The translations under genes and the position numbers were made by a program. DNA of 64,000 nt from DATKEJ01 sp963768715 (GTDB lineage: Bacteria; Bacteroidota; Rhodothermia; Rhodothermales; DATKEJ01), in assembly GCA_963768715.1 (NCBI GenBank), contig CAVYJC010000007.1, forward strand, positions 372,001 through 436,000, given 5' to 3'. The notes beneath the pieces were generated by a model that was not told where the DNA came from, did not search any database, and saw only the letters and a list, made by a program, of their open reading frames with translations. Below, piece by piece: positions 36,330 through 45,041 of the stretch (positions within the stretch are counted from its first letter, which is position 1; every line of letters begins with the position of its first letter).

Positions 36330-37440
36330 TTAGTTCGGGAATCCGGGAACAGCAGCCTCGACCTCGACCACACCCGACCCCGGACCATTGGTCACCGGCC
36401 CGAAGAGCGCCGCGTTGACAACGTAGAGGTGTTTCCGGCCCCACGTGCCACCTGTACCGAACGCAAGGCTGGTCGGCGTATCGAAATTACTCGCATCTAG
36501 AATCAAGGGGGCCACCGTTCCTGTCAGCGCGTTGACCTTCACAACCGGAGGAATGGGTGGCGAACCGGTCTCTTCCGCATTGGCCGCGCCGAGCACACCA
36601 TAGACGTTCTCGTGCGCGTCGACGGAGATCCCATCGACAGCGAACAGGAGAAAGTCGAACGGCACAACCGACTCGACAGCGCCGGCAGAGCCATCATCCT
36701 CGATGTACACCCGTGTTATGCTGAACTGCGACGTGTTGGCAACGTACAGCTTGTTCGGCGGATAAAACGCGATCCCGTTCGCACCCGGTATCGGGATCGG
36801 GGCACCCGGGACCGGCACCGCCTCGAGAAGCGGATGCTGGAGCCATTCGGTGAAGGTCCCGCCGGCGACATACTGCCAGATCTTGCCGGTAAAGCTGTCG
36901 GTCACATACAGGTTTCCGTCGTCGTCAAAGGTCAGGGCATTTGCAAAGGCAATCTGCTCTGATCCGGGCAGGCGCTCTACTGTCAGACCGTCCTTCGATA
37001 TCCGATAGACACCCTGCGTCGACGGATTGTCCGTGACCAACGCCGCATAGACTCGCCCCGGCGGATCCGTCATCAGACCCAGCACACCGATCGTCCCTGA
37101 ATCCGAGGACGGTCAGGTTCGCGAAGATCATGGCCGTTTCGTCGGACTCGATGCGGATGATTTGGGACAGTCTGGCTGCGGTGTCCGTCCGCTTCCCGAC
37201 ATAGAGATTGCCTCGCCTGTCGATGGCGATCCCTTCGGCCGATTCGTTGGCTGCAAAGTTGATTACTGAGCCGAGATACGACGCAGGCGCGTTCTTGCTG
37301 ATTTGGAGCGCCCCGTCGGGAACCTCCATGGTCCACGCGGGCTCGACGGTGTTCGACTCCTCCACTGCATCCATCTGGTCACAGCCTGCCAGGGCTACGA
37401 CCAACAGGAGGGTGAAGCAGGAAAAGAGAATGGATTTCAT
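36330..37440 (-). CDS. SMP-30/NHL-like propeller lipoprotein, one frame break
   Basis: The signal peptide MKSILFSCFTLLLVVALAGC has a lipobox (LAGC). Propeller strands follow: ESAEGIAIDRRGNLYVGKR, then, after a frame change near 37090, DPPGRVYAALVTDNPSTQGV, ANALTFDDDGNLYVTDSFTG, GANGIAFYPPNKLYVANTSQ and TPTSLAFGTGGTWGRKHLYV. These are the D/N-G-N-L-Y-V blades of SMP-30/gluconolactonase-like or NHL propellers. Periplasmic or surface anchored. No catalytic metal ligands could be assigned. The corrected length is about 370 residues. Confidence 0.82.
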
Positions 37441-37542
37441 GACTTACCTCATCCGTTTGTGATTCGTGTCACGGGATGAGGCTAAGAGCACGTGTGTCAC
37501 GAGAATGCGACAGAGCTGTGCGCATTTGCGCCAGACGGCGGT

Positions 37543-37584
37543 GATCTATGATCAATGATCAATGATCACCGATCAATGATCGCT
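37543..37584. repeat. Heptamer array, 6 units (GATCAAT)
   Basis: GATCTAT, GATCAAT x2, GATCACC, GATCAAT, GATCGCT. The last unit overlaps the stop codon (37583-37585) of the hybrid regulator. Confidence 0.94.
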
Positions 37585-40500
37585 AATCGGAGGTCGATAC
37601 CGATTCTGACGTTGCATGCTCGGTCGGCGATTCCCCGTACTTCTGCTTGAAGACGGTCGAGAAATGTTTCGGGGAATTGAAACCTACCGAATAGGCAATC
37701 TCAGCCACGGAGCCGGCATGCGCGCGAAGCAATTGGGAGGCACGCTGCAGCCGCAGATTTCGAATAAGGTCGGCCGGTGTCTGCCCCGTAGTGGCTTCAA
37801 CCTTCCTTTCGAGGCTGCGCCGACTCATGCCGACTTCTTCAGCCAGCCAGTCGACCGAGAAATTGGTGTCGCCCAGATGTTCGTTGACAACCTCCAGGAC
37901 ACCATCGAGGAAGACCTCTTCCTCCGGCGTGATAACGATCTCGCCGGGCTTGACAATCACTTCCCGGCTGAATTTCTCGCGCAAGTCTCGACGGACGGTC
38001 ACGAAGTTATGAATCTTCGCCTCTAACGCATTGATACTGAAAGGCTTGGCAATGTAATCCTCGGCGCCGGATTCGAGGCCCTCGACGGCGTCAGCTTCGG
38101 ATACTTTTGCCGTCAGCATAATGACGGGAATGTGACGCAGCTCATCGTTCGACTTGATTTGGCGGCACATCTCCAATCCGTCCATGACGGGCATCATGAC
38201 GTCCGAGAGAATGAGGTCGGGTTTCTGAAGCCTGGCAAGCTCGAGTCCGGCCTGTCCGTGCTCTGCCTCCAGCAAACGATATTTCTGCGCGAGATGCGCT
38301 CGGAGGTATTGGCGCACGTCAGGATTGTCTTCGACAATGAGAATCGTCGCCTGTTTGACCGCGAGACCATCACCTCCCATCGATTCGCCATCCTCGTCGG
38401 CGACAAGGAGGGGCGATTCGAGATGTACCTGGTGCGGAACCGGCGCCTCGGCTTCTCCAACCTCTTCCAGTTCCGCAATTGGGAGCGAAACAGTAAACAC
38501 GCTTCCCTTCCCGACCGCGCTCTCCGCCACAAGTGAGCCCCCCTGCAATTCGGCGAGCTCTCGCGCGAGGGTCAATCCGACACCCGACCCTTCGAAGCGG
38601 CGTCTGATGGACGTATCGCCCTGAACGAAGCGCTCGAATATCCGGTCGAGCTGCTCCTCCGGTATGCCCGGACCTGTGTCGCTGACGGTTACGACAGCTG
38701 TCATCCCGAGCGTAGAGAGGGATCCCTCGTTGCTATCGCTCCTCGGGATGACAGAAGCACTCACTAAAACGCTTCCCCCCTCCGGCGTGAACTTCAGTGC
38801 GTTCGAGATCAGATTCGTGAACACCTTCTCCAATGCGTCGAAATCGAACATGCCGGGAATAGACTGGACTCGAGGTTCGAATCCCAACGAAACCTCACGA
38901 CGTTCGGCCATCGGCATGAAGACGCGGTGCAACTCGTGCAAGAACGCAACGAGATCACCCGGCTCCGGTGAAAGCGACATCTTGCCCGACTCCAGACGCG
39001 AAAGGTCGAGTAACTGATTGACGAGTCGAAGCAGCCGGCGGGCATTGCGTCGAATCAAGCGATGTTGCGTCCTGGCCTGACCGGAGAGTGGGCCCAAAGC
39101 CCCATCGAGAAAATCCTGTACCGGACCAAGAATGAGCGTGAGCGGCGTCCGAAACTCGTGACTGATGTTCGCAAAGAATCGATTCTTGGCTTCGTCTAGT
39201 TCCGCCAACCTACGTGCCTGATCTTCCGTTTTTTCCTTCTCGGCCCGCAGTTCTTGAGTCCGCTCTTCGACCTTTGCCTCAAGCTCCTTGGATCGGGTCT
39301 TGAGACGTCTAACGCGAAGCTGCGAGCCTAGTGCAAAAACTACTGCCGCTACTGCCAGGCCCATTACATAGTATAACGGCTGTTGCCACCAAGGAGACGG
39401 TCTCCTCTTTGATAGACGGGTGAGCCTACCTCCCGCCGGGGTGGCGGCTATAAGTTCAATTTCGGCGTCTCGCTTTGCGATTCCAGGGGGCGGTTCGTGG
39501 AATCCAGAGACTAGTAATACGGATGTGGAGCCTGCAGCGCCTTGCATTGACGTCTCGAACAAGCCAAGCACCTCGTGTTTCTCGGCATCTGAGACGTAGA
39601 GGGTGTCGTTCCAAGGGCGCAAACCTGCGTACGGCGTGAAGGACCCAAACGGGAGCCCAGCCGAAATAGGTGGCCCTCCCTTCTCAAGACCAATGGCAGT
39701 TGTAATAACATCTCCAGCACCGTTGAAGAACGACACTTCTGTCCGGTCCAATTCGGATGCTGTTTCCCGACCTTGGTCGTTGACGAACAGATCCATCGGC
39801 TGTTGGCCTGCACGTTGCAGCGGATCTCCTGCAAGAACGATGACGTGCGTCTGTTCGGTTTGCAGCCTCAGCTTCTTGGTAAGAAGCGTGTCGACGCCAT
39901 CGCTTGAGATCACGTTGAAAACGAGCTCCGGAGCCGTCACGCGCTCTCCGGAAACGAGTAGCCCGGCAGGCAAATCCAGAAACGACGAGGCCTCCCTGAA
40001 AGCAAGATCATCGAGGTGCATTACGATCTCGTCGGGCCCGTACGCATCGAGTCGAGTGACACGTACGTCGATCGAGTCGACCTCCTGATACGGGGAGTTG
40101 TGGATGAATTGAACCCGCGTGTAATTCGGAATATGGTGAAATGTCCGGCCGTCCGGCAAGACAGACATGCCCGGCTCAAACGGAGCGTCTCCTGGTCTCG
40201 GAGGATGTATGAAGCCACTCGTGACCGTGATCATCGAGTTTCCGCCAATACCCAAGAAGTTGGCTATCGTCGACGCGACAATGCTCCCGTCCTCCTCCCG
40301 CATGTCCGCCTCAAATTGAAATGCCGGACTTAGATCATAGCCTTCAAACATATCGCCAAAGGAGAGGAATGGAATCTCCTCGAGGCGCTCTCCTCCGGTC
40401 TCGGGGCTCTCCCAGCCTCGAATATAGAGGGTGTAGGGCGGCACATCGGGACTTGCAGTCAACGACTGAAACGCGATCATCGGGGGGGTCTGAACCGGGC

Positions 40501-40918
40501 TCCGCTCCAATGCTCCTCCTCGCAGAATCAGTTGGAACCGCGGTTGCCCCGGTTTTCTCAGCGGGTCTCCGACCGTCGCGAGATAGTATCGCTCGCCGGG
40601 ACGCAACGTGATGCTCTCGGTGAAGAAGGGATCCGAATTGTCCGGTGAATCCGGCCACGTAAACTCCAGGCTAAATCGCTCACCTGTCGGCCAGTCGGTG
40701 AACGGCGTGACCTCCAGATAGGCGAAGTCATCGAGCCAAAGCTCTCCATTCCGGTAAACGTCCATTTTCTGAACCTCGGCGTACGGTGACGCATGGATGA
40801 ACTGGACGCGAGGTGATTGGGCAAACGCTTCCGGAACGATTGGTGTCGCTAGCCACATCGTGAGCGCAAGTCCGAAATGGGGAATGAGGAAGAGGAAACG
40901 AGGAATGGAGGCCGCCAT
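37583..40918 (-). CDS. Hybrid two-component regulator: DUF4397-like sensor, HisKA, HATPase, REC, AraC HTH
   Basis: 1111 residues. Signal peptide to about 34 (EAFAQ). Two DUF4397-like periplasmic units begin RVQFIHASPYAEVQKMDVYR (37-56) and RVQFIHNSPYQEVDSIDV (268-285). Transmembrane helix at about 512-533. Coiled coil to 580. HisKA with His587 in FFANISHEFRTPLT. HATPase 690-815 with FTNLISNALKFTPEGG, SDTGPGIP and GSGVGLTLA. REC 857-975 with Asp906 in LILSDVMMPVMDG and Lys in IAKPFS. AraC-type helix-turn-helix 1010-1105. It should sense an extracellular cue and regulate transcription directly; Bacteroidota HTCS proteins do this for glycans but normally with a propeller sensor. Residues about 722-740 are an insertion encoded by a palindromic repeat. 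No frame breaks over 3.3 kb. Confidence 0.93.
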   Translation of the reverse strand: MAASIPRFLFLIPHFGLALTMWLATPIVPEAFAQSPRVQFIHASPYAEVQKMDVYRNGELWLDDFAYLEVTPFTDWPTGERFSLEFTWPDSPDNSDPFFTESITLRPGERYYLATVGDPLRKPGQPRFQLILRGGALERSPVQTPPMIAFQSLTASPDVPPYTLYIRGWESPETGGERLEEIPFLSFGDMFEGYDLSPAFQFEADMREEDGSIVASTIANFLGIGGNSMITVTSGFIHPPRPGDAPFEPGMSVLPDGRTFHHIPNYTRVQFIHNSPYQEVDSIDVRVTRLDAYGPDEIVMHLDDLAFREASSFLDLPAGLLVSGERVTAPELVFNVISSDGVDTLLTKKLRLQTEQTHVIVLAGDPLQRAGQQPMDLFVNDQGRETASELDRTEVSFFNGAGDVITTAIGLEKGGPPISAGLPFGSFTPYAGLRPWNDTLYVSDAEKHEVLGLFETSMQGAAGSTSVLLVSGFHEPPPGIAKRDAEIELIAATPAGGRLTRLSKRRPSPWWQQPLYYVMGLAVAAVVFALGSQLRVRRLKTRSKELEAKVEERTQELRAEKEKTEDQARRLAELDEAKNRFFANISHEFRTPLTLILGPVQDFLDGALGPLSGQARTQHRLIRRNARRLLRLVNQLLDLSRLESGKMSLSPEPGDLVAFLHELHRVFMPMAERREVSLGFEPRVQSIPGMFDFDALEKVFTNLISNALKFTPEGGSVLVSASVIPRSDSNEGSLSTLGMTAVVTVSDTGPGIPEEQLDRIFERFVQGDTSIRRRFEGSGVGLTLARELAELQGGSLVAESAVGKGSVFTVSLPIAELEEVGEAEAPVPHQVHLESPLLVADEDGESMGGDGLAVKQATILIVEDNPDVRQYLRAHLAQKYRLLEAEHGQAGLELARLQKPDLILSDVMMPVMDGLEMCRQIKSNDELRHIPVIMLTAKVSEADAVEGLESGAEDYIAKPFSINALEAKIHNFVTVRRDLREKFSREVIVKPGEIVITPEEEVFLDGVLEVVNEHLGDTNFSVDWLAEEVGMSRRSLERKVEATTGQTPADLIRNLRLQRASQLLRAHAGSVAEIAYSVGFNSPKHFSTVFKQKYGESPTEHATSESVSTSD
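38698..38754. repeat. 57-bp palindromic element inserted in frame in a kinase gene
   Basis: 13-bp perfect terminal inverted repeats CTGTCATCCCGAG / CTCGGGATGACAG, with the core GAGGGATCCCTC. It is 57 bp long, exactly 19 codons, and read as part of the HATPase domain. A related copy lies at 21251-21312. Confidence 0.9.
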
Positions 40919-41070
40919 CGCTCAGACCGGGATTTCTGGACAATGCCACTCTAACTGTACCGACCCCGCAGATGACGGTTTGCGGGTGATTTGTGACGCG
41001 CGGTGTGGGAGAATCCCTTCGGTGAACTTCAAATATAAAATTTCAAACGGCGAACTTGAGATGTGGCAGT

Positions 41071-41140
41071 ACTTGGTGCGTGGTGCGTGGTGCGTGGTGC
41101 GTGGTGCGTGGTGCTTGGTGCTTGGTGCTTGGTACTTGGG
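41071..41140. repeat. Heptamer array, 10 units (GCGTGGT/GCTTGGT)
   Basis: ACTTGGT, GCGTGGT x5, GCTTGGT x3, ACTTGGG in exact 7-bp register. Confidence 0.97.
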
Positions 41141-41170
41141 AGACGAGGACCGCGCCCCAGTGGGGTCCAA

Positions 41171-41247
41171 GTTTGCCGTTTGGTGTTTGTCGTTTGATGT
41201 TTGGTGTTTGCCGTTTGCTGTTTGGTGTTTGAGCTTTTATGTTTGAA
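41171..41247. repeat. Heptamer array, 11 units (GTTTGNN)
   Basis: GTTTGCC, GTTTGGT, GTTTGTC, GTTTGAT, GTTTGGT, GTTTGCC, GTTTGCT, GTTTGGT, GTTTGAG, CTTTTAT, GTTTGAA. The first five bases of each unit are conserved and the last two vary. The unit resembles that at 36301. Confidence 0.95.
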
Positions 41248-41309
41248 GCTAGTCGCGCCATGCGCTTACCATTACCGCCGCAACCTCAAGATTTTTCAGG
41301 GAACACCGC

Positions 41310-41780
41310 ATGCAACTGTTTCGGACTTTGCTTCTTCTTTCTCTAGCCGTCGTGCTATCGTCTGGCGTCGGCCTCGCTCAGGAAGTGCAGAAATATCAAA
41401 TCGTCAAGACCAGTGATGGTCGTTATTTCGTCTCCCTTCCGGGTATCGGCAAAATAGCGGACTCCAAGGTTGTCGGTCCGAAGAGCTGCTTACTCGAAGA
41501 TTGCCAGAAATGGATCAAGGAGAATTGGACCGACATCCGACCGCTAAGCCTGCAGAAGCGGATGGAAGCGGATGGTCTTTCGGTCGACGACACGAAACTG
41601 CGCGTCGTCATCAATCATGAGGAGCAGTACTCTGTTGCACTCGCCAGCGAAAAGGTGCCGGAGGGCTGGAAGGATACGGGCCGCTTCTGCACACTGAAGG
41701 ACTGTATGAAGTACATCGAGAAAGTGTGGTCCGACATGCGGCCCTTGAGCCTGAGAAAACGACCGGGGAGAGCCAAGTAG
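41310..41780 (+). CDS. Exported protein with two MbtH-like domains
   Basis: 156 residues with a Sec signal peptide (MQLFRTLLLLSLAVVLSS..., cleavage near GLAQ-E). Domain 2 (about 97-150) matches MbtH: INHEEQYS (MbtH N-x-E-x-Q-x-S), VPEGW, then C..YIEKVWSDMRPLSLRK. Domain 1 (about 28-82) keeps the second half (C.KWIKENWTDIRPLSLQK) but lacks P-x-GW. The SLW tryptophan of MbtH is missing in both. Each domain has a C-x4-C pair (KSCLLEDC, RFCTLKDC), fitting a disulfide outside the cytoplasm. MbtH proteins are about 70-residue cytosolic partners of NRPS adenylation domains; no NRPS is in this window. AGGGA precedes ATG 41310. Function unknown; the resemblance is high in domain 2. Confidence 0.82.
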   Translation: MQLFRTLLLLSLAVVLSSGVGLAQEVQKYQIVKTSDGRYFVSLPGIGKIADSKVVGPKSCLLEDCQKWIKENWTDIRPLSLQKRMEADGLSVDDTKLRVVINHEEQYSVALASEKVPEGWKDTGRFCTLKDCMKYIEKVWSDMRPLSLRKRPGRAK

Positions 41781-41990
41781 ACAACGGGCCTCGCACGAGC
41801 CTGCCCCGAACGAGCGAATACGAACTCACGGTATGGCTACGACGTTCGTCGAGCGAGGAGGGGTTGAAACCGTGCTCGGAGGGCGTTTTGTTGCCCCTTA
41901 GCCCCACGCCAAAGCGCGGGGTGACTTCCCGTACCGCAAGCGTCGGTGTCCACTTCCCGACCCCGACTTCCAGACCAGTCGACGAGGAGA

Positions 41991-42014
41991 CTAGCAGACT
42001 AGCAGACTAGCAGA
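41991..42014. repeat. Octamer array, 3 units (CTAGCAGA)
   Basis: Three perfect 8-bp units ending 1 bp before the TonB receptor stop codon (42016-42018). This is the only array in the window with an 8-bp period. Confidence 0.93.
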
Positions 42015-42015
42015 C

Positions 42016-44781
42016 TCAAAGCGAGTACGTCAACCGCGCCGCCACGAGCCGTCCCACTTGCGGCACGCCGATGTATTCGCGGTGGCGATTGTTGAAGAAG
42101 TTCTGCGCGCTGACGTCGAGACGCAGACCGGCTGCCGCTGATCCAAACTCGTATCCCGCAGCGAAGTCGACGACTGTGTAGCCGTCCACCTTCCCCGAAT
42201 ACAGCGGCAGGTCGTCGCGCACCTCGAAACTCTGGACATAGCGCATGCTACCGCGCAGGTCGAAACCGATCGGATCCGCATACTCCAGACCCAAACGTAC
42301 CCTCGTTCGTGGCGCGTTCATGGAGACGACGTATCCCGTTCCCCTCTCTCCCAATTCGTTTGCATCAAAGAAGTTGTCACTCACCCACGACGTATTGGCA
42401 AACGTCGTCACGCGGTCACTCAGAATCGCTTCGGCTGAGACGTCGATCCCCCAATAGTCCAAGCGGCCGAAATTCGAGTTGATGAGCAACAACTCGGGTC
42501 GAGTATTCGGATCGAAGTTCTCTACCGGCTCGACAATCCCGAGCAGGCCGGCGAGCCTGGATCCGGCATTCTCGTAAAGGGCAGCCAATTCGTCTGTCGT
42601 GAGGTCGTACGGCGCCAGCTCCTCGTTGGTGAACAGGGTCGAGACCGCATCACCCAGGTCTTGACCCAGCCCCAGCACGACGACAAACGGCGTGATGGGC
42701 TGGAAATTGAGGAACCGCTCTCTTCTTGTGTAATAAGCATCGACCCCGAGCGCGATTCGGTTCAGCAGCAGTCCTTTGTACCCAACCTCAAAGGTATTCG
42801 CTATAAGGGGCTTGACGGGATCCTGGTTCTTGACCCCTTCGACGGGCACGCCGACCAGGCTAAGAACACCTTGTGAGATCCCCATGATCTGAGGCATTCG
42901 ACTCCAGAGGAGATTCGCCAATTCCTCCGATTCTCCGAGTGGTGCGCCCGGTGCGACGAGACCGGATGTGGTCGCCGCGTAGGCACGCTGGAGCGAAATA
43001 CCGACCCCGTCATCCTGGGCCGGAAACCCCGGGATAGTAACAAAACTCGTTGTGGCGAGCGGGTCCGAGAACGTAAATCCGTTCGCGTTCCCTCTTAGCC
43101 GCACTTGGAAGGCGCCATTGTCCTCCGTAATGAAATCCATGAAGTATGCAAGCCCTCTTACGCTGCCGGATGCTCGATTGTAGGTAAGTCGGAGACTGTG
43201 CTCAGGAGCCAGCTTGAACACTAGCGCACCGCGAGGCGACAGGAGTAGCTCTTCCGTCGGACTGAAATAGTCAAGCCTGCCGGACACTGTCAGGTCGATG
43301 AGCTGGGATACATGGGTTTGAGATTGCAGATACGCTCCCGTGGTATAAAAATCATCGTGGTCCTCGTTTCTGCCCATGAGCGACCCACGCGTGCGGGGAA
43401 TAGACCGTTGGAAATCGAGCCCCCCGGTTAAATCACTTCGTCCGTTCAAGATCTCAAGCCCATGTTGCACCTGAACTCCAAATTCCGATGACGTGTTATG
43501 ACCGAGACGACCGGTTCGGTAGTTGAAAGCCCTACCCGGGAGAACGGCTGCGAAGAAGGTTTGCGCGAAGAGGCGACCCGAGGTCATTCGCAATTGCCCA
43601 TAAACCTCCTTGACCGGATCCCATTGCCACTCCCCGCTGCCGTTAAAGCTGTTCTTCACCCTGCTGTAGCCCAGATTCGCTACGATGGTTGTTTGGTCGT
43701 CTACCTTGTAACTGGCGTCCGCCTTGCCGAATGCCGCATAGATGTCGTACGTCCGTCCGCCCAACTCACCAACGACGTTGCCATCCAGATCGATCAACGA
43801 GTCCGCCATGGCCCCAAGAATTTCGGCATCCTGGGAGTTAATGGGGTTGAAATGCCAGTCTTCACCAGAGAAATACCCCCCCACCATCTTGTAGCCCAGG
43901 CGAGTCCCAATGACCCCGGCATGCCGAAAACCTCCACGCACGATCTGTCGTTCGCCTGTCTCCGCAAAGAGCGTCGTTCCAGGATAGTCGAACGGGTTCT
44001 TCGTAATGAAGTGGACCACGCCTTGAGCAACTCCCGGACCGTACAGGGCGGACCCGGGTCCGCGCACGATCTCGATTCGCTCCAGATCAAGGGTTTCGAT
44101 CGGCATAAGGAGATAAAACGCATCGTTGAAGCCGGGTCCGTGCATGTCACGATAGTCCAGCAGCGGGAGCGTCCGGGCTATGTAGTTGTCCTGAAAGCCC
44201 CGCACAGAGAGATACGTGTGATTGAGCCCGTGCTGGGCAACGTCGACGCCGACGACGTTTCGCAATGCGTTCGGCAGTGTGAGAACCGGGTCGGCTTCCA
44301 GTTCCTTTGCCGTGACGACAGAAACGGAAGAGGGGGCATTCAGCGCCTTTTCGGGCCTCCGTGAGGCGGAGATGACCACCGGTTCCATAAGGATGTTTTG
44401 CCGCTCCAGCTCGATGTCGACGATCGCGTTCGACTCAGGGACAATCGTTACCGGAATGCGCGCTCTGGCAAATCCAACGAACCTGACGCTGAGATCGTAG
44501 TCACCGGCTGCCACGTGCCGAAAGACGTAGCGCCCTTCTCGATCGGCGATATCCCGCCGCACTCTCGCCTGGAGACTGTGACTGATCAGCGAAACATCCG
44601 CTCCGACCAGCGCCTCGCCTCTTCCGCTCGAGACGATCCCGGTCAGGGTACCTGACTGCCCAAGCAGATTGGAAGTCCCTACGGATAGGAAGAAAGAGAG
44701 GAAGAAGAACGAGGATGAAGGTCGAGACACGGCGAGCACCCCCAGGGTTAGTGGACAGATGCGCAGATCCCTATATATCAA
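42016..44781 (-). CDS. TonB-dependent outer-membrane receptor
   Basis: About 905-921 residues. After the signal peptide comes a carboxypeptidase-regulatory-like domain (GTLTGIVSSGRGEALVGADV ... GDYDLSVRFVGFAR). The plug domain follows (PSSVSVVTAKELEADP, LSVRGFQDNYIARTLPLLD, RIEIVRGPGSALYGPGVAQG, VVHFITKNP), then a long beta-barrel ending VGRLVAARLTYSL. It imports a ligand too large for porins using TonB energy; the ligand is unknown. No SusD partner is adjacent, so it is not a classical Sus pair. It converges on the MbtH-like gene. Start TTG 44781 or GTG 44739 (GGGGG nearby), unresolved. Confidence 0.9.
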   Translation of the reverse strand: MIYRDLRICPLTLGVLAVSRPSSSFFFLSFFLSVGTSNLLGQSGTLTGIVSSGRGEALVGADVSLISHSLQARVRRDIADREGRYVFRHVAAGDYDLSVRFVGFARARIPVTIVPESNAIVDIELERQNILMEPVVISASRRPEKALNAPSSVSVVTAKELEADPVLTLPNALRNVVGVDVAQHGLNHTYLSVRGFQDNYIARTLPLLDYRDMHGPGFNDAFYLLMPIETLDLERIEIVRGPGSALYGPGVAQGVVHFITKNPFDYPGTTLFAETGERQIVRGGFRHAGVIGTRLGYKMVGGYFSGEDWHFNPINSQDAEILGAMADSLIDLDGNVVGELGGRTYDIYAAFGKADASYKVDDQTTIVANLGYSRVKNSFNGSGEWQWDPVKEVYGQLRMTSGRLFAQTFFAAVLPGRAFNYRTGRLGHNTSSEFGVQVQHGLEILNGRSDLTGGLDFQRSIPRTRGSLMGRNEDHDDFYTTGAYLQSQTHVSQLIDLTVSGRLDYFSPTEELLLSPRGALVFKLAPEHSLRLTYNRASGSVRGLAYFMDFITEDNGAFQVRLRGNANGFTFSDPLATTSFVTIPGFPAQDDGVGISLQRAYAATTSGLVAPGAPLGESEELANLLWSRMPQIMGISQGVLSLVGVPVEGVKNQDPVKPLIANTFEVGYKGLLLNRIALGVDAYYTRRERFLNFQPITPFVVVLGLGQDLGDAVSTLFTNEELAPYDLTTDELAALYENAGSRLAGLLGIVEPVENFDPNTRPELLLINSNFGRLDYWGIDVSAEAILSDRVTTFANTSWVSDNFFDANELGERGTGYVVSMNAPRTRVRLGLEYADPIGFDLRGSMRYVQSFEVRDDLPLYSGKVDGYTVVDFAAGYEFGSAAAGLRLDVSAQNFFNNRHREYIGVPQVGRLVAARLTYSL

Positions 44782-45041
44782 TTAGCCGGATTAACTCATC
44801 ACGACCTGACAGGGATCATCGGACAAATTTGTAGGGGCGGTCCCCGCCATTCTTCTAGTCTTCCAGTCAAGCAGCAGTCGGCGCATGGGAATACCGAACA
44901 CTTGATGGCTAATGACTAAAATGACCAATGACTTCGGACTAGAGTGTGGCGCAAAACCGGACGGATTTGACGCACGTCCGCACCTCGTCTCTGCTACCCT
45001 GATGGAGTTGTCATTCAGGACCAACACGACGAGGTACAGTC

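Larger units (their letters stand above)
40919..41309. other. Divergent intergenic region with two long heptamer arrays
   Basis: 391 bp between the hybrid regulator (minus) and the MbtH-like gene (plus). No gene was found. Almost half is occupied by the arrays at 41071-41140 and 41171-41247. Confidence 0.7.

Noticed and set aside
38868..38890. GGTTCGAATCC resembling a tRNA T-arm
   Set aside because: It lies in the kinase coding sequence and no cloverleaf can be built around it.
41071..41247. Possible CRISPR array
   Set aside because: The unit is only 7 bp with no spacers and no cas genes; it is a simple tandem repeat.
41310..41780. NRPS/siderophore cluster around the MbtH-like gene
   Set aside because: No adenylation, condensation or carrier domain is present anywhere in the window; the TonB receptor alone does not support a siderophore locus.
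43498..44364. Plus-strand frame of 288 codons
   Set aside because: It is antisense to the plug domain of the TonB receptor, which is clearly the coding strand.
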